This document shows positions 1 to 6,315 of a stretch of 12,654 nt of DNA, one piece after another. The notes under the pieces were generated by a model that had not been told where the DNA came from, did no database searches, and saw only the letters and a list, made by a program, of their open reading frames with translations. Each line of letters opens with the position of its first letter. The first letter of the stretch is position 1. The translations under genes were made by a program, and so were the position numbers. The stretch comes from Acidimicrobiales bacterium (GTDB lineage Bacteria > Actinomycetota > Acidimicrobiia > Acidimicrobiales > Acidimicrobilacustridaceae): positions 1 through 12,654 of the forward strand of contig JALQSZ010000021.1 in the NCBI GenBank assembly GCA_023264135.1, read 5' to 3'.

Positions 1-1184
1 GTGCTGAATTCGAAATTTGAAACGGTGTCACGAACGGTGGCGACAGCGACGCCGGATGATCCGCCGGCGACTGCGGTCGAGAGATAACTGACCGATGCAT
101 TCTCGGTTGGTGACGGTGCAACGCCTTCAGCGGTGAGTACTAACTCTTCGGCAGGAGCAGACGAAGGTTGTTTCCATGTCGTTGCGAGCGAGGTATCGGT
201 TGCGCCGAGGAGTGGTGACCACCAGAGTCCGACGCCGGAAGATTTTTGCGTCGCAGAGTCTGCGTACCAACCAATTGGGTATTGATGTTTGTCGACGCCA
301 GGGTCGGAAGACGGAGGATTCAGATGCACGTCGACGACCTGACCAAGGCCCGGGTACCCGGCATAGGGTTCGCCGACGAGCGAAATGTAGTTATCGACAA
401 AAGTTTGATTCGGTTGGCGACCGACGTTGAGCCGGGTGAGCTTGTAGCGAAGGTCGTTCTTTGCTCCACCGATACGCGCAAGGTTCACTTCGGGTGAGTC
501 GAACAGGGTGAGTTGCCGCGGGGGAGTTTCGAGCGCGAGTGCGGCGGTGGTGGCGACGTTCGCGCCGAAACTGTGGCCAATGAGATGGACAACACCACCG
601 TTGGCGGAGAACCCCGAAGCGAGTGATTGGTCGATGGCGGTCGCCATTCGGTGACCGTTCACTTCGGTAGCGCGTTCCGGTGCATAGGCAGCGAGGGCAC
701 TCATGTCGGTCGCACTTTGATCGACCCAGCTGTACATGAGAATGGTTGCGCTGGGATCAGCACTTTGAATCGATGACGCGAGGTTGGCGAAAAGCGCGAT
801 TGTCGGTTGCTTCGTTTTGGGATCAACCATCGCCGGATTCCACATGGTCACAAGATCGGCTGAGGTTGCTTGCGCGTTTTCGTAGGTGGACAACAGGCCG
901 GCGGCCCAACCGTGGGTCATCACGATCACGTTTCCGCCGGAGATCGAATCTGGTGCGACTGCAACGAACGTTGTCCCGTTCCATTTCCCTAAGCGCTGTG
1001 AAACTGGATACGGACTCACGTTGGTTTGCTGCGTTTCCGGAACGCCGGCGGGCGCGGGATAGGCCGAAAGTGGAGCGGGAACGGACGCGTTGAGTACCGA
1101 ACACGCCGAGAGGACAGCCATGCACAGCGCGAATGGGAGAGCGAAACGCCGCAACAGATTCGTGGCCTTCAGTGCGCTACTCAC
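1..1184 (-). CDS. Secreted alpha/beta-hydrolase (lipase-like) lipoprotein, partial at 3' end
   Basis: The frame is open from a GTG at 1184 down to the window edge, so the C-terminus is missing; at least 394 codons are present. The N-terminus has basic residues, a hydrophobic stretch and a lipobox LSAC with the lipid-modified cysteine at residue 28, so the protein should be membrane-anchored outside the cytoplasm. An oxyanion-type THGW lies at 90-93 and a nucleophile elbow GHSFG puts Ser at 205. Asp229 (FDSPEV) and His300 (KHQYP) are plausible triad partners; the 24-residue Ser-Asp spacing equals that of pancreatic-type lipases (Ser152/Asp176). The part after about residue 330 is Ser/Thr/Ala-rich and may be a second beta domain. 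The GTG lacks a Shine-Dalgarno but has a TAAGGT box 9 bases upstream, fitting a leaderless mRNA. Hydrolase assignment is firm; the substrate (lipid ester or other) is unknown. Confidence 0.85.
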   Translation of the reverse strand, partial: MSSALKATNLLRRFALPFALCMAVLSACSVLNASVPAPLSAYPAPAGVPETQQTNVSPYPVSQRLGKWNGTTFVAVAPDSISGGNVIVMTHGWAAGLLSTYENAQATSADLVTMWNPAMVDPKTKQPTIALFANLASSIQSADPSATILMYSWVDQSATDMSALAAYAPERATEVNGHRMATAIDQSLASGFSANGGVVHLIGHSFGANVATTAALALETPPRQLTLFDSPEVNLARIGGAKNDLRYKLTRLNVGRQPNQTFVDNYISLVGEPYAGYPGLGQVVDVHLNPPSSDPGVDKHQYPIGWYADSATQKSSGVGLWWSPLLGATDTSLATTWKQPSSAPAEELVLTAEGVAPSPTENASVSYLSTAVAGGSSGVAVATVRDTVSNFEFS

Positions 1185-1193
1185 AGAGCGCCG

Positions 1194-1199
1194 ACCTTA
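1194..1199 (-). promoter_or_regulatory. Putative -10 box (TAAGGT) of a leaderless lipase mRNA
   Basis: Read on the minus strand, TAAGGT matches TANNNT and ends 9 bases before the GTG start of the lipase-like gene, which has no ribosome binding site. No convincing -35 is visible. A second candidate for the same gene is TACACT at 1263-1258, which would give a leader of about 65 bases. Confidence 0.3.
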
Positions 1200-1256
1200 C
1201 CGGTGAGGGCCTTCGGGACGGAGTTGGAGCGGTCTCAAGAAGCTGTAGATCACACA

Positions 1257-1275
1257 TAGTGTAGGGTATTCACTA
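1257..1275. promoter_or_regulatory. Putative MarR operator overlapping a two-way -10 element
   Basis: An inverted repeat TAGTG-N9-CACTA ends at the base before the marR ATG. Within it TAGGGT (1262-1267, plus) and TACACT (1263-1258, minus) share one TA step, so both strands carry a TANNNT box. The plus-strand box ends 8 bases before ATG, which fits a leaderless marR-efflux transcript. MarR proteins commonly bind palindromes over their own promoter, so autorepression is a reasonable inference. Arms are only 5 bp and no -35 is evident. Confidence 0.35.
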
Positions 1276-1710
1276 ATGAAGGCCTCGACGATCCTCCTCC
1301 GGGAACTGGCAGAGCTGGCTCCCCTCTTTGATCAACTTCGTGCCGACGGACTTCGTCGACGACAGCTCACATTGCCGAGACGGCGATTGCTGATGTTCCT
1401 TCATCACGAGGGTCCACTCCGTTCAAGCGACTTGGCGCAACGGCTCGCGATCACGCCCAGAGCGGTTACGGCGTTAGTCGATGGCCTCGTCGTGACTGGG
1501 TACGCGGAACGTCGTCCCGACCCAACGGATCGGCGGGCGATGTTTGTCGAACTCACCGATTCGGGAACGGCGATTTGTGTCGACATGCAGAACTCATTCG
1601 ACAACTTTGCGAGTCAATTGTTTGCAGGTATCGACACCAACGAACTCGATGCAACGGTGCAAACGATCACAACCATTCGGCGCAATCTTGAACAGTTGCT
1701 CGTGGCATGA
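1276..1710 (+). CDS. MarR-family transcriptional regulator
   Basis: This 144-residue protein has the usual MarR length and plan: helices at both ends for dimerisation around a winged helix-turn-helix at about 47-95. The recognition helix region is near 58-72 (ITPRAVTALV), and the wing carries the family signature as DPTDRRAMFVELT at 82-94. MarR proteins bind as dimers to short palindromes and usually release DNA when a small phenolic or other lipophilic ligand binds. The stop overlaps the start of the efflux gene as ATGA, so regulator and pump are co-transcribed and probably translationally coupled; this points to the pump as the regulated target. The ATG at 1276 has no Shine-Dalgarno but sits 8 bases after a TAGGGT box. 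One Cys (101) is present; no ligand can be inferred. Confidence 0.93.
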   Translation: MKASTILLRELAELAPLFDQLRADGLRRRQLTLPRRRLLMFLHHEGPLRSSDLAQRLAITPRAVTALVDGLVVTGYAERRPDPTDRRAMFVELTDSGTAICVDMQNSFDNFASQLFAGIDTNELDATVQTITTIRRNLEQLLVA

Positions 1711-3323
1711 ACGAATCAACAAACTCGATATCAACTTCGTCATCACCAAGGTGGACGCCGGAACGGGTTCATCAGCGTCGGTGGTTCACACTTATTGCGA
1801 TTTGTATTGCGGTGACGATTACGTCAATCGACAACACGATTATGAACGTTGGCCTCCCCTCAATCGTGAGGGGCGTCGGCGCATCGCAAGCGCAGCTCCA
1901 GTGGCTCATCGACTCCTACACAATTGTGTTCGCGTGTTTGCTACTCACCATGGGAGCGATCGGCGATAAGTGGGGCCGACATCGCACGATGATGATCGGA
2001 CTCGTGATTTTTGGCGGCTTCTCGGCAATTGCGAGTCAGGCCGATAGCGCGAACGCGCTCATCATCTGTCGAGGACTGATGGGAATCGGCGGCGCACTCA
2101 TCCTTCCCGCAACGTTGGCGATTCTGACCAACACGTTCGATGGCAAAGAACGCTCAAAGGCCATCGGTGTATGGGCGGCCGTTGCCGGTATTGGTGTCGC
2201 CGCTGGTCCGTTACTCGGTGGACTCCTTCTTGATCACTTTTGGTGGGGTTCGATCTTCCTGATCAACGTTCCCATCTGCGTCGTTGCCGTTGTGATGGGT
2301 TGGCTATGGGTTCCGCCATCGAAGAGTTCCGATAGGGGTCATCGTCTCGATCCGATGGGGGCGTTTCTTTCGATCGTGGCGCTTGTCGGATTGCTTTACG
2401 GAATCATTGAGATTCCTGAAAAGGGTTGGGCGAGCCCAGAGGTTCTCGTTGCTGTTGGTGCGGGCGTGCTCTTTCTTGCCGTATTTACCTGGTGGGAGTT
2501 GCGCAGCGATCATCCGATGCTTGATCTCAACTTCTTTCGAAACCCTCGCTTTAGTGCCGCGAGTATGACGATCACTATCAACTACTTCGTGATGTTTGGT
2601 TCCACGTTCTTGATCGTGCAGTACTTCCAGTTCATTCTTGGCTACTCGCCACTCAAAGCAGGCGTGATGACCGCGCCAGTGGCGGTTGGCCTGATGTTGA
2701 CGAGTCCGCAAACGCACAAATTTGTGGCGCGTTGGGGGACAACGAAGGTTGTGATTCTCGGTCTTTTAATTTGTTCCGGAGTGATGGTCTGTTACGGCAT
2801 CGAATCGATCATCGCTTCGGATATTGGCGGAATCGTGGTGCGAGCGATCTTTGGTTGCGGACTCGCTCTCACCGCAACACCCGCCACCGAATCGATTATG
2901 GGTGCACTGCCTCGTGACCGAGCGGGAGTTGGTTCTGCGGTGAACGACACCACTCGCCAGATCGGTGGCGCACTCGGAGTGGCCGTAATCGGAAGCTTGT
3001 TTGCATGGCGCTACCACGCGTCCCTTTCAGATCTTTCGGGACTTCCGGCCGACGCGGCGTCGGCAGCGCAGAACTCAATCGGTAAGGCGATTCAAGTTGC
3101 GAAGACATTGCCGTCGGAGCAAGCGGCTTCGTTGCTAGAGAACGCGAAACATGCCTACGTGTCAGGTATGCGAGTTGGCGTCTGGACCTGTGCACTGATT
3201 TTGATCGGTGCTGCGTTTCTTGCCGCAAAGTTCCTGCCGTCTACGCCGGGAATCGACGAAGACGATGTCGAACTTCATGAATTAGAGGTCGAGGCCGTCT
3301 CGCTTGATGATGGGATCATCTAG
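1707..3323 (+). CDS. DHA2-family (EmrB/QacA-like) MFS drug efflux transporter
   Basis: The 538-residue membrane protein is of the length and hydrophobic pattern of 14-helix DHA2 proton antiporters. Visible motifs are the helix-1 signature SIDNTIMNVGLP at 40-51, motif A as GDKWGRHR at 86-93 between helices 2 and 3, a motif B arginine in CRGLMGIGG at 121-129, and the antiporter motif C as GIGVAAGPLLGG at 161-172. These mark an H+-coupled exporter of lipophilic compounds. A soluble, acidic C-terminal tail of about 25 residues follows the last helix. The start overlaps the marR stop by four bases, giving a regulator-pump operon; the ABM gene follows 54 bases later. The exported compound cannot be read from the sequence; drugs, quinones or catabolic intermediates are all possible. 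Confidence 0.93.
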   Translation: MNESTNSISTSSSPRWTPERVHQRRWFTLIAICIAVTITSIDNTIMNVGLPSIVRGVGASQAQLQWLIDSYTIVFACLLLTMGAIGDKWGRHRTMMIGLVIFGGFSAIASQADSANALIICRGLMGIGGALILPATLAILTNTFDGKERSKAIGVWAAVAGIGVAAGPLLGGLLLDHFWWGSIFLINVPICVVAVVMGWLWVPPSKSSDRGHRLDPMGAFLSIVALVGLLYGIIEIPEKGWASPEVLVAVGAGVLFLAVFTWWELRSDHPMLDLNFFRNPRFSAASMTITINYFVMFGSTFLIVQYFQFILGYSPLKAGVMTAPVAVGLMLTSPQTHKFVARWGTTKVVILGLLICSGVMVCYGIESIIASDIGGIVVRAIFGCGLALTATPATESIMGALPRDRAGVGSAVNDTTRQIGGALGVAVIGSLFAWRYHASLSDLSGLPADAASAAQNSIGKAIQVAKTLPSEQAASLLENAKHAYVSGMRVGVWTCALILIGAAFLAAKFLPSTPGIDEDDVELHELEVEAVSLDDGII

Positions 3324-3333
3324 TTCCGTTGAC

Positions 3334-3364
3334 GTTGTCGCGGTTATCGTTCGACGACCGCAAC
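3334..3364 (+). other. Bulged hairpin between the efflux gene and the ABM gene
   Basis: The RNA could fold as GTT (3334-3336) with AAC (3362-3364), GCGGT (3340-3344) with ACCGC (3357-3361), and CGT (3348-3350) with ACG (3354-3356) around a TCG loop, leaving two 3-base bulges on the 5' side. That is 11 pairs just before the ribosome binding site at 3368-3373. There is no U-tract, so it is not a textbook terminator. TATCGT at 3345-3350 inside it also matches a -10 box. Either an attenuating leader structure or chance. Confidence 0.25.
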
Positions 3365-3377
3365 CCGAGGGGGAACT

Positions 3378-3674
3378 ATGGCAAAGCGCGTGATGATCGC
3401 AACAATGAAGGCCAATCCAGGCCAGCGCGACGAACTACTTGCGCAGTTCGGCGACATGTTTGCCGTTGCGAACGCTGAAGCTGGAACCGAGATCTACACG
3501 CTCGTTGCTGGTGACGATGCCGACACCATCTACATGATCGAGCAGTACGCCGATCAAGCCGCAATGGATGCGCATATGGGCAGTGAAACACTCGCCGCGC
3601 TCTATCCCAAGATCGGCCCGTTCATGGCCGATGGCGGAGCGGTTATGGGTTCAGTGCACCAAGAACTCGATTGA
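3378..3674 (+). CDS. Antibiotic-biosynthesis-monooxygenase (ABM) domain protein
   Basis: A 98-residue protein covering one ferredoxin-like ABM fold: an N-terminal strand RVMIATMKANPG (4-15), a helix beginning QRDELLAQF (16-24), a central strand EIYTLVAGDD, the strand TIYMIEQYADQAAMDAHM with the typical aromatic and Glu/Tyr pattern, and a C-terminal helix. Members dimerise and include quinol monooxygenases (YgiN type), cofactor-free oxygenases and haem-degrading enzymes, but many have no known substrate. The ATG at 3378 is preceded by a strong GAGGGG (3368-3373). It follows the MarR-efflux pair on the same strand, so it could help detoxify the compound that the pump exports; a separate promoter (TATCGT, 3345-3350) is also possible. 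Fold assignment is confident, activity is not. Confidence 0.85.
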   Translation: MAKRVMIATMKANPGQRDELLAQFGDMFAVANAEAGTEIYTLVAGDDADTIYMIEQYADQAAMDAHMGSETLAALYPKIGPFMADGGAVMGSVHQELD

Positions 3675-3682
3675 CAATTTCG

Positions 3683-4084
3683 TCATTCGGGGTCGATCAA
3701 TCCGCTGAGGTCCGGCGGCACGTCAATCGCAAGCTGCTGCAGCCACTCGATCGGAATGACTTCGAGGGTTTTTTCGTTCGTTGACGCCAGCACGACTGGG
3801 GCTGCGCAACCGTCGTTAAACGCGATCGCCCAGTTACGCGCAGTGACGCACCAACGGTCTCCGGGAACAAGTCCGGGGAATCGATACTGCGGCATTGGTG
3901 TCGAGAGGTCGTTTCCGATCGAACGCTGATGGTCAAGGAATTCGGCGGTAACGACTGCGCAAATGGTATGAAGCCCGACGTCTTCTGGTCCGGTCGAGCA
4001 GCACCCGTCGCGCAGAAAACCCGTCATCGGGTCGGTGCCACACGGCTCGAGCGGGCCACCGAGAACATTTCGTTCGGTGGTCAT
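3683..4084 (-). CDS. DUF2237 family protein
   Basis: This 133-residue soluble protein matches what I know of the DUF2237 family: it opens with NVLGGPLEPCGTDPMTGF (6-23), then DGCCSTGPEDVG (26-37), HTICAVVT (39-46), GNDLSTPMP (58-66), GDRWCV (75-80) and PVVLASTNEKTLEV (96-109). The family usually spans about 120-130 residues, so it looks complete. Conserved cysteines at 15, 28, 29, 42 and 79 are notable, and a metal site or disulfides are possible, but no activity is known to me. Its ATG overlaps the thioesterase stop by one base (TAATG), so it is the last gene of the SDR-thioesterase operon. It meets the ABM gene tail to tail with an 8-base gap and no strong terminator. Confidence 0.88.
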   Translation of the reverse strand: MTTERNVLGGPLEPCGTDPMTGFLRDGCCSTGPEDVGLHTICAVVTAEFLDHQRSIGNDLSTPMPQYRFPGLVPGDRWCVTARNWAIAFNDGCAAPVVLASTNEKTLEVIPIEWLQQLAIDVPPDLSGLIDPE

Positions 4085-4746
4085 TACTCCTTCTCCGATT
4101 TCCAGCCCTCAGTCATGATGAAAATGCCTTCTGCGCGTGCGGTGACCTCACCGTCGATGGAAATCGTGCCGAGAGTGAACACCTTGCGTCCTTCGACGCG
4201 ATCAACCCAACTTTCGAGTTGCAACTCGCGCTCGACCCAAGTCGGACGCTCGTACCGGATCGACAACGTTCCAGTAAATCCACCGAGTCCGTTGCAAACA
4301 TTCGTGGCGCCCAACAACTCATCGAACAGCAACGCGATGATTCCGCCGTGCACCATCCCTGGTGGTCCGTTGTATTGCGCACCAAGAAAGGCACGACCAG
4401 TCGTGCGCCCATCGTTCACTGTTAATTGCACATCGGCCGAAAGTGGGTTCAGCGGACCAATGATCGGACTCCACGGGAAAAACACATGAGGTTCGGTTGC
4501 TTGCGCGCCAATTGGCCCGCGGTCGCCCAAACGACCCTGCATCGGAACGCCGTCGACGCGATGCGGAGCGAGAAGCGCCGTTGCTTCTTCGATGAGAGCA
4601 GCTGCTTTTGTAAGCGACTCAGTCGGCGCGTTGGAACGACGAAATGCAGTGATGAGTGCACGAGTTGAGGCGGCCACGGTTTCCATGGCCGACTCATCAG
4701 TAAGTGTCCAACCCGCAATAAACGGAGCGGGTTCTTCGTTGGTCAT
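4084..4746 (-). CDS. PaaI/THEM4-type hotdog-fold acyl-CoA thioesterase
   Basis: The 220-residue protein has a hotdog domain at about 100-212. The key motif is GPPGMVHGGIIALLFDELLG (127-146), with His133-Gly-Gly and Asp142 in the positions that build the thioesterase active site in PaaI and THEM4 relatives; the later strands SIRYERPTWVERELQLE and VFTLGTISIDGEVTARAEG complete the fold. It probably hydrolyses acyl- or aryl-CoA esters in the cytoplasm, releasing CoA. The N-terminal 85 residues are an extra, partly helical segment not needed for the hotdog fold, as seen in many actinobacterial members. The start overlaps the SDR stop as ATGA and its stop overlaps the DUF2237 start, so the three are translationally coupled. 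Chain length and substrate are unknown. Confidence 0.88.
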   Translation of the reverse strand: MTNEEPAPFIAGWTLTDESAMETVAASTRALITAFRRSNAPTESLTKAAALIEEATALLAPHRVDGVPMQGRLGDRGPIGAQATEPHVFFPWSPIIGPLNPLSADVQLTVNDGRTTGRAFLGAQYNGPPGMVHGGIIALLFDELLGATNVCNGLGGFTGTLSIRYERPTWVERELQLESWVDRVEGRKVFTLGTISIDGEVTARAEGIFIMTEGWKSEKE

Positions 4747-5543
4747 GCGTTGTAACCGAATCCTTCTGTTGTTGCGCTTGAGCCGGGAAGGCCTGGTTCA
4801 AGGCGGCCAGTCATCCAACCGCCGTCAACGACGAGTTCCGTACCAGTGATGTAACTGGCTTCGGCGCTCGCGAGGAAGGCGACCGCTGCAGCGATTTCAT
4901 TCGGATACCCAATGCGCTGAATCGCTTGTTGTTGATACGGCATCGTTTCAAGAATCGGATCGTTGATCGGATTCCCCATCACGGTGTTGACGCCGCCGGG
5001 ATGCACAGAGTTCACGCGAATTCCGAAGCGACCCCATTCCATTGCTGCGGTTTTCGTCATGCCGCGGATCGCGAATTTCGACGCGGTGTACGAAACGAGA
5101 CCGTTCTTTGAACCAATGCCATCGATCGAAGAAATGTTGACGATTGAACCGCCACCGGATTCCTTCATGAGCGGCATCGCCGATTTCATTCCAAGGAAGC
5201 ATCCAACCTGGTTGACGTTGATGACGGCCATATAGGCCTCAAGCGAGGTGTCTTCAATTGCCGACGGCCAAATGATGGCGGCGTTGTTGACGAGCGCATC
5301 AAGACGTCCGCCAAAGGTTTTGGTCGCTTCGATTGCCGCGATCCATTCCGCTTCGTTGCTGACATCTAAATGGAGGTACATCGCGTTCGCTCCGATATCG
5401 GCTGCGACCGCTTCGCCTTCGGCATCAAGAACATCGGCCAGCACGACCTTCGCACCCTCGCTGGCAAAGAGCCGCGCCTCGGCCTCACCCTGTCCGCGTG
5501 CTGCACCGGTGACGATGACGACCTTTCCATCGAATCGACCCAT
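4743..5543 (-). CDS. Short-chain dehydrogenase/reductase (FabG3 / 3-alpha,20-beta-hydroxysteroid dehydrogenase-like)
   Basis: The 266-residue classical SDR shows the Rossmann motif TGAARGQG (12-19), an acidic residue after strand 2 (LAD, Asp37) that favours NAD(H) over NADP(H), the DV at 60-61, NNAA (87-90), Asn111, and the catalytic Ser139, Tyr152 and Lys156 (SYTASK). The opening GRFDGKVVIVTGAARGQGEAE resembles actinobacterial FabG3 and 20-beta-hydroxysteroid dehydrogenase, so secondary alcohol/ketone interconversion on a steroid, terpenoid or similar hydrophobic substrate is likely. The ATG at 5543 is chosen because GAGGGGG lies just upstream and the domain begins at residue 6; the 83 in-frame codons upstream are out of family. 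A roughly 20-residue tail after GGWMTGR is longer than usual. It heads the operon with the thioesterase and DUF2237. Confidence 0.93.
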   Translation of the reverse strand: MGRFDGKVVIVTGAARGQGEAEARLFASEGAKVVLADVLDAEGEAVAADIGANAMYLHLDVSNEAEWIAAIEATKTFGGRLDALVNNAAIIWPSAIEDTSLEAYMAVINVNQVGCFLGMKSAMPLMKESGGGSIVNISSIDGIGSKNGLVSYTASKFAIRGMTKTAAMEWGRFGIRVNSVHPGGVNTVMGNPINDPILETMPYQQQAIQRIGYPNEIAAAVAFLASAEASYITGTELVVDGGWMTGRLEPGLPGSSATTEGFGYNA

Positions 5544-5589
5544 GATTTCCCCCTCGTTCTTCGGCTTCTCGGTTCGAAGCGCCGGGGCG

Positions 5590-5603
5590 AGTGTAGGGAA
5601 TTC
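5590..5603 (-). promoter_or_regulatory. Putative SDR-operon promoter element shared with the marR intergenic region
   Basis: On the minus strand this reads GAATTCCCTACACT, with TACACT (5595-5590) as a -10 candidate; transcription would start near 5582, giving a leader of about 40 bases containing the strong ribosome binding site. On the plus strand AGTGTAGGGAATTC matches 13 of 14 bases at 1258-1271. GGAATTCC (5597-5604) is a perfect palindrome. Whether this is a promoter, a regulator site or both is open. Confidence 0.3.
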
Positions 5604-5659
5604 CTCGTGGGCGAGCGTCGGGGACGCAGGTGGTTGGTCTGAACCAGCGCGGTCTGTTC

Positions 5660-5665
5660 TACTTT
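5660..5665 (+). promoter_or_regulatory. Putative -10 box (TACTTT) of the AMIN-like lipoprotein gene
   Basis: TACTTT fits TANNNT and would start transcription near 5672, leaving a short leader that contains AGGAG (5686-5690) before the GTG at 5695. No clear -35 is visible. Confidence 0.25.
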
Positions 5666-5694
5666 GGGGGTTACACCTGTCTATGAGGAGACCC

Positions 5695-6255
5695 GTGAAG
5701 ATTCGTCGCACCCTTATCGCCACCGCAGCGGCTGTGGCTCTTTTCGTTCCGATCGCTGCTTGTTCAAGTGGCTCATCGTCCAGCAGCACCACCTCGACGA
5801 CGGTGACTAGCGGAGATCAGGTCACTGATACGGCCTGCCCGTTCACTGGCACGGTTGGTTCAACCTCGGGCGGCAAGTCCGGATCGCAGTCATCCCTCGG
5901 CTCAATCGTGACGTCGAAGGAAGGGTGTGTCGACAACATCCAACTCAAGATGGGTTCGGTCGTTGGCGCATGGACCGCGGCCTACGCCACCGGTCCGGTT
6001 GTTGATGGCAAGGGCAACACGGTCGCAGCGCAAGGCGCGGCGACGTTGGTCGTCACCATCGAAGCTGGCATCTGGAACGGAACGCCGGCCGCGCCGACCA
6101 CCGTTCTGCCGGTGCAACTTGATTACGTGAAGTCGATCAACGTGGTGAATGGTCCGGGATCATCAGTGCTCGTTGTCTTTGGGCTCTCGGCCAAGAAGCC
6201 GTACCAAGCCAGCGATTCACAGAATCCGGCCTATATCTCTCTCGGAATTGGCTGA
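5695..6255 (+). CDS. Lipoprotein with AMIN-like domain
   Basis: From the GTG at 5695 this is a 186-residue exported protein. It has a lysine/arginine-rich start, a hydrophobic core and a lipobox IAAC with Cys23, followed by a Ser/Thr linker (24-39). The rest is beta-rich and matches the actinobacterial AMIN-like pattern: DNIQLKM near 80, a turn leading to GPVVDGKGNTVAAQGAATLV, then YVKSINVVNG, VLVVFGLSAKKPYQAS and a final AYISLGIG. Such domains are thought to bind cell-envelope carbohydrate, by analogy with AMIN. Cys48 and Cys78 could form a disulfide. GTG is preferred over the in-frame ATG at 5683 because AGGAG lies 4 bases before it and overlaps that ATG; either start keeps the signal peptide. 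It is divergent from the SDR operon. No enzymatic motif is seen. Confidence 0.82.
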   Translation: MKIRRTLIATAAAVALFVPIAACSSGSSSSSTTSTTVTSGDQVTDTACPFTGTVGSTSGGKSGSQSSLGSIVTSKEGCVDNIQLKMGSVVGAWTAAYATGPVVDGKGNTVAAQGAATLVVTIEAGIWNGTPAAPTTVLPVQLDYVKSINVVNGPGSSVLVVFGLSAKKPYQASDSQNPAYISLGIG

Positions 6256-6274
6256 TTTCTAGCTTTTTTAGAGA

Positions 6275-6312
6275 TACCGTTCGGTTCCATTAGGGCGAGA
6301 CACCAAGGAACC
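6275..6312 (+). promoter_or_regulatory. Putative promoter and leader hairpin of the amidohydrolase gene
   Basis: TACCGT (6275-6280) fits a -10 box, with transcription expected near 6288. GGTTCC (6283-6288) and GGAACC (6307-6312) are exact inverse repeats; the right arm overlaps the ribosome binding site AAGGA (6305-6309). With a start near 6288 most of the left arm would be missing from the mRNA, so the hairpin matters only for read-through from the lipoprotein gene. TTTTTT at 6264-6269 follows the lipoprotein stop but lacks a stable stem before it. Confidence 0.25.
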
Positions 6313-6315
6313 ACC

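Noticed and set aside
823..1125. 100-residue minus-strand frame inside the lipase-like gene
   Set aside because: It is a different frame of the same strand; the lipobox, GHSFG and an unbroken frame to the window edge favour the lipase reading.
3669..3702. GATTGA / TCAATC inverted repeat at the convergent ABM and DUF2237 ends
   Set aside because: Six pairs with a 22-base loop and no U-tract is too weak to call a terminator.
3929..4489. 186-residue plus-strand frame opposite the DUF2237 and thioesterase genes
   Set aside because: It spans two well-supported minus-strand genes and has no recognisable domain.
5248..5694. Upstream extension of the AMIN-like lipoprotein frame
   Set aside because: It is antisense to the SDR gene and would bury the lipoprotein signal peptide inside the protein.
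5544..5792. Longer SDR reading frame beginning 83 codons upstream
   Set aside because: The upstream codons are not SDR-like, a strong GAGGGGG precedes the ATG at 5543, and the longer form would overlap the divergent lipoprotein gene and its promoter.
6256..6274. Run of six T after the lipoprotein stop as an intrinsic terminator
   Set aside because: No GC-rich stem lies directly before it.
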